This document shows positions 35,152-44,487 of a stretch of DNA of 64,000 bases, one piece after another. The stretch is from HGW-17 sp964516435. Its GTDB lineage: Bacteria; Myxococcota_A; Polyangia; HGW-17. The position numbers and the translations under genes are program-made. Positions within the stretch are counted from its first letter, which is position 1; each line of letters begins with the position of its first letter. The stretch lies in contig CAZEZP010000065.1 of assembly GCA_964516435.1 (NCBI GenBank), forward strand, positions 1 to 64,000, written 5' to 3'. The notes under the pieces were generated by a model that saw only the letters and a program-made list of their open reading frames with translations, was not told where the DNA came from and searched no databases.

Positions 35152-36936
35152 ATGACCGACGAGACGAAGGAAATACGGGAAGAAGACAAGGATGAATCCC
35201 GGCTGGAACGGGAGTTCTTCGAGCAGAAGCCGGACGATTCCGCCCTGGCGGAAAATGGGGTGGATTCGGGTCTGGCCGCTTCTTTCAAGCCGAAATGGCA
35301 GCGCAGTCCCCTGCTGGCGATTTTTTTCATCCCGCTTAGTCTCTTTCTCATCTATCTGCTGTGGCCGGATCTGAGTTTCGGCGTGCGCGGCCTCTTCCAG
35401 CGCGCGCCGCAGGATGTGGGCGAGATGTCCGAGGCGCTTTCGGCCGGAAAACTGCGGCCCAACACGTGGGTGCACGCCCGCGGCATGGTGAGCATCCAGA
35501 GCCAGTTGCCCGTGCCGCGGACCAAAAGCCGCGGGCGCGTGGACGGCTATTACGTGTACTACATTATGCTCAACACCCGCAACCGCGTGCTCGTGAAGCG
35601 GTTCTCGAGGGAAGGACTCATCACGGAACGCCTTCCAACGGAGTTCACCGGGCGTCTCGTGCAGATCGCCGACGTGGAGGAAGGCGTGCGCCTGCGGGAG
35701 TATTACCGCAACAACGTCCAGGATCCGCCGGCCGACATCCTGTTCCGGGAGTTCCACGAGGAGAGCGCCGAAACGGCCGATGCGCCGCCGGCGCCGGCCT
35801 CCGTGCTCAACGCCATCGAGGAACTGGCCAAGCCCGTGCCGCAGTTGCTCACCGATGCCGGCGAGAAGTTCACGCTGCGCCCGAACATGAAAATGGATGT
35901 GAAGGCCTATTTCCTTCCGGACCAAATGGTGTCCTTCAACCGGGAGCATTCCCGCACCGTCCGGATGCGGCTGACCGCGGGCGCGGCCCGGCCGGCTCCC
36001 TGTCCACCGGCTGTGGGCGGTGCCGTGGTGCTGCGTCGGGATCCGGAAACCCTGCAGTTGCCGGAAGGCGACGTCCGGGGCGAGGATGCCCTGCCGCCGG
36101 AGGGATGGACGCCGCCCGCCGGGGCCGGATGCCCCTCCTGCCCGGCTACGGATGCCCCCCTGGTGCGCCCGCCGGTGGAGGTGCGCATTCCCGCTGGCAG
36201 CACGGTGACGGATGCGGCGACCGGAAAGGCCATCGAATTCGCGGCGGACGGCACGTTCACCCTTCCAGGAGCGGCCTGCGGCGAGGCGCCGCGGGAAATC
36301 ACGGTGGAAATCACGCACCGGCCCTTCGAGAAGCTGGAGGACTGCTACCGCTGGCTGACTGCGCGCGGCTATCCGTTCGCACCGCTGGCGCAGGTGCCCG
36401 AGAACCCGGAAGGAGACTGGGAAATCGTGGCGCGCATTCCCGAAAACGACATCCGCCAGTTGCGCGAGACCCACCAGGTGCGCAAGGACTGCTCCGAAAA
36501 GGAAGCCGGCCGTGCCCCGGACTGCACGATCGTCCAGCCGGCGCTGCGGGTGGCTCCCCGCTGGAAGTTCCTGTTCGAGATTCCCGTTTCCGAGATGAGC
36601 ATCCAGGGACAGGAGTTCGTGATCGCCCGGGCCCGCACGGATTTCCCCCCCCAGTACGAGGAGGCCATGGAATCCGTCGATTTCGGAGGGAACAAGCGGG
36701 TGGTGCGGATCCTCAAGGCGCGTCCCGCCGAGACGTCCTACCGTCTGCCGCTGAACATGGTGTCGAAACTGAAATTCTACAGCCCCACCATCATCGAGAA
36801 CGATGCCTTCATCCTGCTGGAAGGGGTAAAACCCACGGATTTCCAGATCCTGTGGAAAATTCCAGTGGTGCTGATTCTGCTGTCCATCGTATTCTTCAAT
36901 GTGCGCACGCTGATGCGGCGCTTCCGGATGCGTTGA
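35152..36936 (+). CDS. Hypothetical two-helix membrane protein
   Basis: A 594-residue protein with an acidic cytoplasmic N-terminus (residues 1-45), a membrane segment (~50-66, PLLAIFFIPLSLFLIYLLWP), a ~500-residue extracytoplasmic part and a second membrane segment near the end (ILWKIPVVLILLSIVFF) followed by a basic tail. The large loop has Pro/Cys-rich stretches (GAGCPSCPATD) and two repeated-looking beta segments (EIVARIPENDI; KFLFEIPVSEM). No family recognised. AGGAG lies six bases before the ATG. First gene of a plus-strand operon reaching to rph. Confidence 0.75.
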   Translation: MTDETKEIREEDKDESRLEREFFEQKPDDSALAENGVDSGLAASFKPKWQRSPLLAIFFIPLSLFLIYLLWPDLSFGVRGLFQRAPQDVGEMSEALSAGKLRPNTWVHARGMVSIQSQLPVPRTKSRGRVDGYYVYYIMLNTRNRVLVKRFSREGLITERLPTEFTGRLVQIADVEEGVRLREYYRNNVQDPPADILFREFHEESAETADAPPAPASVLNAIEELAKPVPQLLTDAGEKFTLRPNMKMDVKAYFLPDQMVSFNREHSRTVRMRLTAGAARPAPCPPAVGGAVVLRRDPETLQLPEGDVRGEDALPPEGWTPPAGAGCPSCPATDAPLVRPPVEVRIPAGSTVTDAATGKAIEFAADGTFTLPGAACGEAPREITVEITHRPFEKLEDCYRWLTARGYPFAPLAQVPENPEGDWEIVARIPENDIRQLRETHQVRKDCSEKEAGRAPDCTIVQPALRVAPRWKFLFEIPVSEMSIQGQEFVIARARTDFPPQYEEAMESVDFGGNKRVVRILKARPAETSYRLPLNMVSKLKFYSPTIIENDAFILLEGVKPTDFQILWKIPVVLILLSIVFFNVRTLMRRFRMR

Positions 36937-36986
36937 CGCTTGAACATGCGCATTTTCATGGCACCCTGTCCGGCGTGAGGTGAAGG

Positions 36987-38609
36987 ATGAAACCCGTGAC
37001 GCGATCCCTGGTCCTGCTGCTGATGTTCACGATGGCCTGCGCCCACGTCGTCTCCTGCGAGGATTCGAAGCGGGGCAGCGAGCAGGTCGTCATCGGGGGG
37101 CGTCCGCCCGCCGGCTACCAGGGCCGCGTCACGCGCATCCTGGAGGACAACGTCCACGCCATCAAGCAGAATTCCACGCTCAAGCTCAACGAGAGCGATT
37201 TCCGCTACGTGCACATGTACGGCTATGCCCGGCTCTTCGAGCAGTTGAACCTGCACGGCTATTCCCACGACCGGCTGGTCGGGGGCACGCTCACGCCCGA
37301 ACTGCTCTCGCGCTACGATGTGATCTTCCTCAACCTGATGGACGAATCGCGGCCCAGTTTCACGCCCGACGAGATCGAGGCCGTGCGGCAGTTCGTGCAC
37401 CGCGGCGGCGGCCTGTTCGTCATCGCCGACCACACCAATGTGTACAGGCACGCCGAGATGACCAATCCCCTGCTGGAGCCCTACGGCATTTCCATCCGCT
37501 ACGAGATCTGCGTGGACGTGTCGCCGCACACCGTGTCCGGGCTGGGCTGGATCCTGGTGTCGGACCTGCGGCCGCATCCCGTCAACGAGGGCGTCTTCGA
37601 GTACAGCCTGCAGACGGGCGGCCCGCTGGACGGCCCCGGCGGCATCGGTTTCACGTCGCCCTCGGGCTGGGGAGACAAGTGGAACCCCGACATGAAGGAC
37701 GGCTATTACGGCAACTGGACGCGGGATCCCGACGAGGTCTCCGGCCCGCAGTCGGTGGCGCAGGCCGTGGAATACGGCTCCGGACGCGTGTTCGTGGTGG
37801 GGGATCAGAACATCTTCGGGGATCCGTACATTCATTTCATCGACAACCGCCCTCTCGCGCTCAACGCGTTCGAGTGGCTTGCGCACCGCGAGGGCGAGAA
37901 CCTGCGCGACCAGCCCCTGCCGGGACTGAACATCCGCATCGACACTGCCGCCGACAACCTGTCCTGCGGCAAGTCCGGCATGCCGGACCACTACACGTTC
38001 TACACCAACCTCAACCGGGTGGCGGCCGTTTCCGCACTGGCCACGCGCCGGCCCCTTCCCTGGACGCCGGACGTGCTCATGTGGCTGGAGCCGTCGCGCA
38101 CGGTGGAAGACGATGTCCTCGAGGAGGCCGATGCGGTACTGGCCTCCGGCGGGCAACTGGCCATCGTCGTGCATCCGGGACAGATGACGGCGGCGTCCAT
38201 CCAGTTGCTGCAGCATTTCGGTCTGGCCGACGTCTATGAGGATCCTTCCGGCAATCCGGTGGATCTGGCCGCTTCCTCGGTCAACCAGACCCTTTCGGAG
38301 GTGACGCTGCGCCAGAAACTGCGCACGCGGGAGATCCGGCTCGCCTCGTGTCCCGCCATCGCCTGTCCCGGGCATGCGGTGTGGACGGCCGAGGACGCTT
38401 CGGGTGCCGCATGCGACCTGCTCTGCGAATTCCCCTCGCGCAACGGGCGGATCCTCGTCTCCTTCGCGGGGGGCTACTACCGGCGTTCGGCGCTTGGCGA
38501 CGTGCACGACGTGCCCAAAGACGCTTCCGAAATGGCCTATCTGCTGGAACTGGGCTTCACCGACGTGCTGCTGGAATACGGGATTCCCCAGCGCTATCCG
38601 ATGCGTTGA
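36987..38609 (+). CDS. Exported GATase-like (DUF4350-type) protein
   Basis: A 540-residue protein with an N-terminal signal peptide (MKPVTRSLVLLLMFTMACA; a Cys at 18 or 24 could be lipidated). The middle part (LSRYDVIFLNLMDESRPSFTPDEIEAVRQFVHRGGGLFVIADHTN, read in pieces) is the class I glutamine amidotransferase-like fold of the DUF4350/GldG group, without a catalytic cysteine triad that I can see. A second, similar alpha/beta part follows (DVLMWLEPSRTVEDDVLEEADAVL). Such domains are found in gliding and export systems. Six bases before a response regulator gene. Confidence 0.72.
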   Translation: MKPVTRSLVLLLMFTMACAHVVSCEDSKRGSEQVVIGGRPPAGYQGRVTRILEDNVHAIKQNSTLKLNESDFRYVHMYGYARLFEQLNLHGYSHDRLVGGTLTPELLSRYDVIFLNLMDESRPSFTPDEIEAVRQFVHRGGGLFVIADHTNVYRHAEMTNPLLEPYGISIRYEICVDVSPHTVSGLGWILVSDLRPHPVNEGVFEYSLQTGGPLDGPGGIGFTSPSGWGDKWNPDMKDGYYGNWTRDPDEVSGPQSVAQAVEYGSGRVFVVGDQNIFGDPYIHFIDNRPLALNAFEWLAHREGENLRDQPLPGLNIRIDTAADNLSCGKSGMPDHYTFYTNLNRVAAVSALATRRPLPWTPDVLMWLEPSRTVEDDVLEEADAVLASGGQLAIVVHPGQMTAASIQLLQHFGLADVYEDPSGNPVDLAASSVNQTLSEVTLRQKLRTREIRLASCPAIACPGHAVWTAEDASGAACDLLCEFPSRNGRILVSFAGGYYRRSALGDVHDVPKDASEMAYLLELGFTDVLLEYGIPQRYPMR

Positions 38610-38615
38610 ACCGCC

Positions 38616-39257
38616 ATGAAGCTTCGTGTGTACCTGTGCGAGGACAACGAGGTATTTGCGCGGGAACTGGCATCGCGCCTGCCGCGCATCGGGGACGTGG
38701 AGGTGCTGGGCCATGCCGCCTGCGCCGAGGAGGCGCTCGCGGATGCCCGCCTGGAGGAGGCCGATGTGCTGCTGCTGGACCTGGAAATGCCGGGAAACGG
38801 GGGGCTGTGGGCCATCGACCAGTTGATGCAGCGCCCCCGGACGCCCGAAATCCTGGTGCTCACCAGCACCGAGGCCGACGAAGTGGTGTTCACGGCCATC
38901 CGCAAGGGAGCCGCCGGCTATCTCCTCAAGGGCGCGGGACTGCGCAAGATCCTGCAGGCGATCGAGGACGTGGCCCTGGGCGGCTGCGTCATCGACGCGC
39001 AACTGGCCGCGCGGTTCTGGAATTTGTTCATCGCTTCCCGGGGCGCCATGGGCAATTCCTGGAATCTCACGTCCGAGGAGATCGAGTTGCTCAATTTCAT
39101 GGCGCGCGGGCTGTCCAACCCCGAACTGGCCGGGGCCATGGGACGCAAGCGGACGAACATCAAGAAGATGCTTTCCCGCATCTACCGCAAGATGAACGTC
39201 ACATCCCGCGTGGAGGCCGTCCGCCTGGCCATGCAGTCCGGCCTGGTGGAACTGTGA
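38616..39257 (+). CDS. NarL/FixJ-family response regulator
   Basis: A 213-residue two-domain response regulator. The receiver domain (1-120) has the acidic pair E9-D10, the phospho-acceptor D55 (LLLDLEMPG), a conserved Thr in LVLTST and Lys in GYLLKGAG. The C-terminal ~60 residues are a LuxR-type helix-turn-helix (LTSEEIELLNFMARGLSNPELAGAMGRKR). No histidine kinase is encoded in this operon, so it is an orphan. Its tight placement behind the GATase-like gene suggests shared control. Confidence 0.9.
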   Translation: MKLRVYLCEDNEVFARELASRLPRIGDVEVLGHAACAEEALADARLEEADVLLLDLEMPGNGGLWAIDQLMQRPRTPEILVLTSTEADEVVFTAIRKGAAGYLLKGAGLRKILQAIEDVALGGCVIDAQLAARFWNLFIASRGAMGNSWNLTSEEIELLNFMARGLSNPELAGAMGRKRTNIKKMLSRIYRKMNVTSRVEAVRLAMQSGLVEL

Positions 39258-39262
39258 GACGC

Positions 39263-40171
39263 ATGTATTGGAAAGCCCTGAAATACATGGAATTTCCCTC
39301 TTTGATTGGAATAGTGTTTTTATTTTTTGCATTACCATCATGCAATGAGCCGCCATCTCCCCATCCAGGACCCGACGATCCCCGGGATGCGCCCCGGCGG
39401 CCCATCGTTCCGGATCGGCGCATGGCGCCCAAGACCGAGGTCCTGCGCAATCCCGAGCCGTTTCCCTGGCACGTTGGCGCCGACGTGATTCCCTCGTTCG
39501 CGCCGGGTACCCGCGTGTGGACGCCGACTCCCATCGGGCGCACGTGGGACATCGTGAATTTCGCGGTGGCCACGGTGCACCGCACGGACGGCAACCAGGT
39601 GATCCTGCGGGCGGGGCAACTGGAGTTCACCGTGCCGGCCGCGCTGCTCCTGCCGGTGCGCGCGCCTGGAAAGTTGGCCAGGGGAACGCCCGTGGTGGCG
39701 GCCATGGGCCTGACCGGCGAATGGGCGAAGGTGGCGGAATCCTCGGCCGATGCCGTGGCGGTGCAACTGGTGCTCGCGCAGGAGGTGGTGATTCGTACGG
39801 TGGCGCCCGATGCCGTCCTGCCGCTGGATGGGAAGCCCGGTCCCGGGCATCCGGTGGCCATATGGAAACAGAATGCCGTGGAGTTCGGCATGCTGCTCTA
39901 CCTCAACAACGAAAAGGCTGGCGTGATCGGCTATGCGGGCCGCTTCGAACTGGTGCCCGCGCAATGGGTGCGCTTCGTTCCTCTGGACGCGAACCTCAAG
40001 AAGAACGCCAGTTTGTGGTCGCCCTATGCCGGGCGCCTGGAGGAGGTGCGCGTGCTGGAGGTGCTGGAGAATGGCGCCGCCGCGAAGGTGCTGTTCGTTT
40101 CGCATCCCGAGGCGCCGTCCATCAATCCCCGCGTGGTGTCGTACGCGCGCATCACGCGGATGGTGTGGTGA
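39263..40171 (+). CDS. Hypothetical lipoprotein
   Basis: A 302-residue lipoprotein with lipobox ALPSC. The first ~25 codons are AT-rich, in contrast to the body. After a Pro/Asp-rich spacer comes a ~240-residue beta-rich domain with repeated short SH3-like segments (TRVWTPTPIGRTWDIVNFAV, KLARGTPVVAAMGLTGEWAKV, YAGRFELVPAQWVRFV, RLEEVRVLEVLENGAAAKVLFV). Alternating 'amount/value' loops suggest tandem small beta barrels. No family named. It starts five bases after the response regulator stop; ribosome site is weak. Confidence 0.72.
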   Translation: MYWKALKYMEFPSLIGIVFLFFALPSCNEPPSPHPGPDDPRDAPRRPIVPDRRMAPKTEVLRNPEPFPWHVGADVIPSFAPGTRVWTPTPIGRTWDIVNFAVATVHRTDGNQVILRAGQLEFTVPAALLLPVRAPGKLARGTPVVAAMGLTGEWAKVAESSADAVAVQLVLAQEVVIRTVAPDAVLPLDGKPGPGHPVAIWKQNAVEFGMLLYLNNEKAGVIGYAGRFELVPAQWVRFVPLDANLKKNASLWSPYAGRLEEVRVLEVLENGAAAKVLFVSHPEAPSINPRVVSYARITRMVW

Positions 40172-40179
40172 GGCTCCGG

Positions 40180-40758
40180 ATGCGCTTTCCAGCATGGATG
40201 GAAGAGAAATTTCCAGGGTGGGTGCTGGCCGTGCAGGTTCCCGTGGCGGCGGCAATCCTGCTGTATCTGGACGCACGGCACCCGTACTACCGCCTGTTTC
40301 CCCTGATCCTGGCCGCGGGCGCGGCGCTGTTCTGGCACCCCGCCCTTTCCGGGCGGCGGGCGGCCTGGGCGCCGGTGTATTATTTCGCCCTGATTTCGCT
40401 GCTTTCCTCCACCACCACCGCCACGTCGCGTTCGGTGGCGAGTTTCCTGTTCCATCCGCCCGAGTACTTCTTCCTGGCGCTTCTCGCCTTCCATGCCGTG
40501 CGCAGAATGGAAAGGCCTTCCGGCATGTGGCGTGTGCCGCTCGTGCTGGGAATCTGCGCCCTACTCGCGGCGCTGGACGAATTCCACCAGTCCTTCGTGC
40601 CCGGACGGGTGGCCGATCCGCTCGACTGGGGACTGGACATGGGCGGCGCGGCGGCTGGCATTCTGGCATACCGGGCGATGGCCGCCCTGGGCGGTTGGGA
40701 AAGAGCATCCCCGTACGGATCCGGCGCTGCCGGGAGAAAGGAACGATCATGCAACTGA
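40180..40758 (+). CDS. VanZ-like membrane protein
   Basis: A 192-residue membrane protein with about four to five helices and the VanZ-family signature ALDEFHQSFVPGRVADPLDWGLDMGG. VanZ proteins are linked to teicoplanin resistance in enterococci, but most homologues have no known role. The ATG follows GGTGAGG; a GTG four codons earlier overlaps the preceding stop. Its 3' end overlaps rph by 10 bp. Confidence 0.82.
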   Translation: MRFPAWMEEKFPGWVLAVQVPVAAAILLYLDARHPYYRLFPLILAAGAALFWHPALSGRRAAWAPVYYFALISLLSSTTTATSRSVASFLFHPPEYFFLALLAFHAVRRMERPSGMWRVPLVLGICALLAALDEFHQSFVPGRVADPLDWGLDMGGAAAGILAYRAMAALGGWERASPYGSGAAGRKERSCN

Positions 40759-41480
40759 TGCGCAGGAACCAGCGTCCCGCGGATGCGATGCGGCCCATCG
40801 CCATCGAGTGCGGTTACCAGAAGGGACCGGCTGGAAGTGTGCTCATTTCCACCGGGGACACCCGTGTGTGCTGCGCTGCGACGGTGGAAAACAAGGTGCC
40901 GCCATGGTTCCCGAAGGATCGCGCCGGCGGCTGGATCACGGCCGAATACGCCATGCTTCCGGGGTCCACGCTGACGCGCTCCGGGCGCACGCGACGCGGC
41001 CGCGAGGAGGAGATCCAGCGCCTGGTGGGCCGTTCCCTGCGGGCTTCGGTAGACCTCTTCCGACTGCCGCCCTGCACGATCACGGTGGACTGCGACGTCA
41101 TCCAGGCCGATGCCGGCACCCGTTGCGCCTCCATCACCGGTGGGTTCGTCGCGCTCGTGCTGGCGCTCGAGACCCTGCGCCGCCAGGGGCACATCGCGGC
41201 GCTTCCTCCCCTGAGGGCGGTGTGCGCCTGCTCCGCGGTCATCCTCACGGGGGAACCGCTTCTGGATCCCGATTACGCGGAGGATTCGTCTGCGGAGGTG
41301 GATATGAACTTCGTGTTCACGCAGGGAATGGAACTGGTGGAGATCCAGGGAACCGCCGAAGGCGCTCCCTTTTCCTTCGAGCAACTGGCCCGCCTGCACG
41401 AACTTGCCCGCCGCGGCGCCATGGAATGTTTCGCGGCCCAGCGGGCGGCCCTGGGTACGCTCATGCCGGAAGAGGCGTGA
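40749..41480 (+). CDS. rph: Ribonuclease PH
   Basis: A 243-residue phosphorolytic 3'-5' exoribonuclease that trims tRNA 3' ends. It shows the family blocks MRPIAIECGYQKGPAGSVLISTGDTRVCCAATVE (in parts), GWITAEYAMLPGSTLTRSGR, the RRGREEEIQRLVGRSLRA segment, DCDVIQADAGTRCASITGG and VDMNFVFTQG. Full length. AAAGGAACGATC precedes the ATG. Last gene of the operon that starts with the two-helix membrane protein. Confidence 0.95.
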   Translation: MQLMRRNQRPADAMRPIAIECGYQKGPAGSVLISTGDTRVCCAATVENKVPPWFPKDRAGGWITAEYAMLPGSTLTRSGRTRRGREEEIQRLVGRSLRASVDLFRLPPCTITVDCDVIQADAGTRCASITGGFVALVLALETLRRQGHIAALPPLRAVCACSAVILTGEPLLDPDYAEDSSAEVDMNFVFTQGMELVEIQGTAEGAPFSFEQLARLHELARRGAMECFAAQRAALGTLMPEEA

Positions 41481-41539
41481 TTTTGCGCGCTGGCCAGGCG
41501 TGGTCTTTACTTTCCGGACGTTTTTGGTACGTTGGCGCG

Positions 41540-43777
41540 ATGAAATTGCCGTCCCTTTTTCGGTTCGCTTTCGTTTTTTTCAATGTTTTCATGATGTTGC
41601 ATGCTTTTTCCTGCACCCGTCCAAAACGGGTGGAGCCGCCGTCCGCCACCGTCCGGGAGGATAGCGTCCCGCCGCTGGCGCGCCCCGCGGCCGCTCCGGT
41701 CGAAACAGCGCATCCCTTCGATCCGTTTCCCGCCCGCCGGGAGGAGGTGGTGGAAAAACTGCATGGGGAGTCCGTCGCCGACCCGTACCGCTGGCTGGAG
41801 GACGCCTCCCGTCCGGACGTGCAGGAATGGCTTGCCCGGCAGGATGCCCATGCCCGCCGCTTCCTGGCGGAACTGCCGGACCGGGACGCCCTGGCGCGGC
41901 GGCTGGCGGAACTCTCCTATGTGGACTGGATCGGGCCGCCCGTGCGCCGCGGCACACGCTACTTTTTCCCGCGCCGCCATGCCGACCGCGAGAAGACCGT
42001 GTACTACTGGCAGGAAGGAGTGCGCGGCGAGCCCCGCGTGCTGCTGGATCCCAACACGCTCAGTTCCGATGGCGCCATCGCCGTCAAGGGCGTGTTCCCG
42101 TCGCACGATGGGAGGACTGTGGCATACCTGGTCAGCGTGAACAATGCGGATCATGCCACGCTGCGCGTCATGGATGTGGCCACCGGAAAACCCTACGAGA
42201 AGGACGTCATCGAAGGCGCCCGTTATGCCCAGCCCTCGTGGGACGAGACCGGGAAGGGCTTCTACTACACCCGCATTCCCATGGATCCATCCATCCCTGC
42301 GATGGATCTGCCGGGACATGCCGCCGTGTATTACCACCGGCTGGGAACCGACCCGCGCGAGGACAGGCTCGTGCGCGAGAAGACGGGGGATCCGCGCACC
42401 TTCATCCAGGCGGAGGTGTCCCGCGACGGCCGCTATCTGCTGCTGTTCATCCAGTTCGGGTGGACCAACGTGGACGTCTACTTCCAGGATCTGCGCGCCC
42501 GAAAGCCCCAGTGGACGCCTTTGGCCGTGGGGACCGGCGCCATGTATTCCGTGATCGCGCACCGCGGCCGATTCTACGTACTCACCAATCACGAGGCGCC
42601 CAACTACCGGGTGTTCAAGGTGGACCCGGGCCGGCCCCTGCGTGCGGACTGGAAGGAAATCATTCCCCAGCGTTCCGATGCCGTCATCGACGACATGGCC
42701 ATCGTGGGAAACCACCTGGCGATCTCGATGCTGGTCAAGGCTTCCTCGCGGCTGGCGGTGGCGGACCTGGATGGAAAGACCGTGCGCGAACTGGAACTGC
42801 CCGGCATTGGAACCACCGGTGGGCTCGTGGGACATCCGGACGACGACCGCGCGTTTTTCAGTTTTTCTTCCTTCACGCAGCCGCCCGTGGTGTATGAGAC
42901 ATCCGTAAAGACATTGAAATCCAAGGTGTTTTTCCAGGTTCAACTGCCATTCGACCCAGCACCCTGGACGACCACGCAGGTGATCTATCCATCGAAAGAT
43001 GGCACGCAGGTGACCATGTTCCTCATCCACCGCAGGGACATGCAGGCCGATGGGAAGACGCCATTCTTGCTGTACGGGTACGGCGGCTTCAACGTGAGCC
43101 TGACGCCCCAGTTCTCGGCTTCGCGCATGGTGTGGCTGGAGGCCGGCGGCGCCATCGCCATTCCCAATTTGCGCGGCGGCGGCGAATACGGCGAGTCCTG
43201 GCACCGCGCGGGCATGCTGGGAAACAAGCAGAACGTGTTCGACGATTTCATCGTGGCCGCGGAGTACCTGATTCGCAACAATTACACCCGCCCGGAGAGG
43301 CTGGCCATCCAGGGCGGTTCCAACGGCGGGCTGCTGGTGGGAGCCACCATGGTGCAGCGCCCCGAGCTCTTCCGGGCCGTTTCCTGCCACGTGCCCCTGC
43401 TGGACATGGTGCGCTACCACCGGTTCGGGTCCGGGAAGACCTGGATTTCCGAGTATGGTTCGGCCGATGATCCGGAGCAGTTCCGCTTCCTGTACGCCTA
43501 TTCGCCGTACCACCGCGTGAAGGCGGGGGTGAAATATCCATCGCTCCTGATGATGACGGCCGACAGCGACGACCGTGTGGACCCGATGCACGCGCGCAAG
43601 TTCACGGCGGCCGTTCTGCATGCCTCCGCTTCCGCGAACCCGGTGCTCCTGCGCATGGAGACCCGGGCGGGGCACGGCGGCGGCGACATGGTGAAGAAGC
43701 GCATCGAGAGCACGGTGGACGAATATGCGTTCCTGTTCCATCAACTGGGCATGCGCTTTTCCGGGAGGCGGCCATGA
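41540..43777 (+). CDS. Prolyl oligopeptidase family serine peptidase (lipoprotein)
   Basis: A 745-residue S9A peptidase cleaving after proline in short peptides. A signal peptide ends in AFSC (Cys25), so the enzyme is probably lipid-anchored. Residues ~60-450 are the beta-propeller (DPYRWLEDASRPDVQEWLARQ), and ~460-745 the alpha/beta-hydrolase domain with GGSNGG (Ser594), Asp in DSDDRV (675-678) and His712 (RAGHGGG). The oxyanion/substrate loops LRGGGEYGESWH are normal. Followed, with a 4-bp overlap, by a small unknown gene. Confidence 0.92.
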   Translation: MKLPSLFRFAFVFFNVFMMLHAFSCTRPKRVEPPSATVREDSVPPLARPAAAPVETAHPFDPFPARREEVVEKLHGESVADPYRWLEDASRPDVQEWLARQDAHARRFLAELPDRDALARRLAELSYVDWIGPPVRRGTRYFFPRRHADREKTVYYWQEGVRGEPRVLLDPNTLSSDGAIAVKGVFPSHDGRTVAYLVSVNNADHATLRVMDVATGKPYEKDVIEGARYAQPSWDETGKGFYYTRIPMDPSIPAMDLPGHAAVYYHRLGTDPREDRLVREKTGDPRTFIQAEVSRDGRYLLLFIQFGWTNVDVYFQDLRARKPQWTPLAVGTGAMYSVIAHRGRFYVLTNHEAPNYRVFKVDPGRPLRADWKEIIPQRSDAVIDDMAIVGNHLAISMLVKASSRLAVADLDGKTVRELELPGIGTTGGLVGHPDDDRAFFSFSSFTQPPVVYETSVKTLKSKVFFQVQLPFDPAPWTTTQVIYPSKDGTQVTMFLIHRRDMQADGKTPFLLYGYGGFNVSLTPQFSASRMVWLEAGGAIAIPNLRGGGEYGESWHRAGMLGNKQNVFDDFIVAAEYLIRNNYTRPERLAIQGGSNGGLLVGATMVQRPELFRAVSCHVPLLDMVRYHRFGSGKTWISEYGSADDPEQFRFLYAYSPYHRVKAGVKYPSLLMMTADSDDRVDPMHARKFTAAVLHASASANPVLLRMETRAGHGGGDMVKKRIESTVDEYAFLFHQLGMRFSGRRP

Positions 43778-44280
43778 AACCTCCCTACGTTCCACGCAAG
43801 GACAAACCGGTTTCTCCACGCATCGCCCGTTTGGCCGAGCAGGGCCTGGCGCTTTCGGAAAAGACCCAGGACTGGCTCAGCGGCGGCTATTCCGCAAGCC
43901 CGTGGGACGACGAGATCCGCGGCGAACTGTTTTCGGGATTTCCCATCCTGCCGTTGATGGCGCTGCAGGGGTACCTGGAAAAGGTGCGCCGGCTCATGGA
44001 CAACGTGCTCAATCACGCGGATTTCACGGGCAACCAGAAACTGCACGAGGAAGTGGAGCATACCTGGCAGACGCTCCAGGAAGAGGTGGATGAACTGGCC
44101 ATGCATCTGTACGTGGCCACGTTCGAATTCGACCCTTCCAATGCCTTCAAGGGAGCGCTCAAGGCCGTGGCCATCCTGCACAAGTTCCGGGTGCTGCTGC
44201 CCGACGAGGCCGAAAGCCTCTCCAAACTGGGCGACAACATCCAGAACTATCTGAACGCCGTGCATCCGCAGCCGGATTGA
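43774..44280 (+). CDS. Hypothetical helical protein
   Basis: A 168-residue, soluble, mostly helical protein without a signal peptide. Segments such as GYLEKVRRLMDNVLNHADF, EEVEHTWQTLQEEVDEL and LKAVAILHKFRVLLPDEAESL predict a helical bundle. No family recognised. Coupled to the prolyl oligopeptidase by ATGA, which suggests co-expression although one product is exported and the other is not. Confidence 0.75.
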   Translation: MKPPYVPRKDKPVSPRIARLAEQGLALSEKTQDWLSGGYSASPWDDEIRGELFSGFPILPLMALQGYLEKVRRLMDNVLNHADFTGNQKLHEEVEHTWQTLQEEVDELAMHLYVATFEFDPSNAFKGALKAVAILHKFRVLLPDEAESLSKLGDNIQNYLNAVHPQPD

Positions 44281-44299
44281 TGGCGCCGCGGCCGCCACG

Positions 44300-44354
44300 G
44301 GAGAATCCGGTTCTCCGGGATTGGGAAGGCCGTCCCGGGAAGAGCGTTTTTTTT
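44300..44354 (+). terminator. Candidate Rho-independent terminator
   Basis: Downstream of the small helical protein gene, GGAGAA/TTCTCC (44300-44316) and CCGGGA/TCCCGG (44315-44338) can form alternative stems, followed after eight bases by a run of eight T (44347-44354). The T-run is not immediately after the stem, so efficiency is uncertain. Confidence 0.45.
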
Positions 44355-44379
44355 CATCGCCAGCGAGAATAAGATCTTC

Positions 44380-44408
44380 TTGCCAAAAAAAAATGGGATG
44401 CATACAAT
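44380..44408 (+). promoter_or_regulatory. Candidate sigma-70 promoter for the triple-DsbA gene
   Basis: TTGCCA (44380-44385), a 17-bp spacer containing nine consecutive A (one inside the -35 box), and TACAAT (44403-44408): five of six matches to each consensus hexamer. The start codon of the thioredoxin-fold gene lies about 80 bp downstream. Confidence 0.65.
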
Positions 44409-44487
44409 GCCCCAGCTCGAACCTCTCTGCAGGCCGGTCCCGCCGGTCGTGCAGATCGTGCCGGTTGCATGCGGGAAGGAGATGGAC

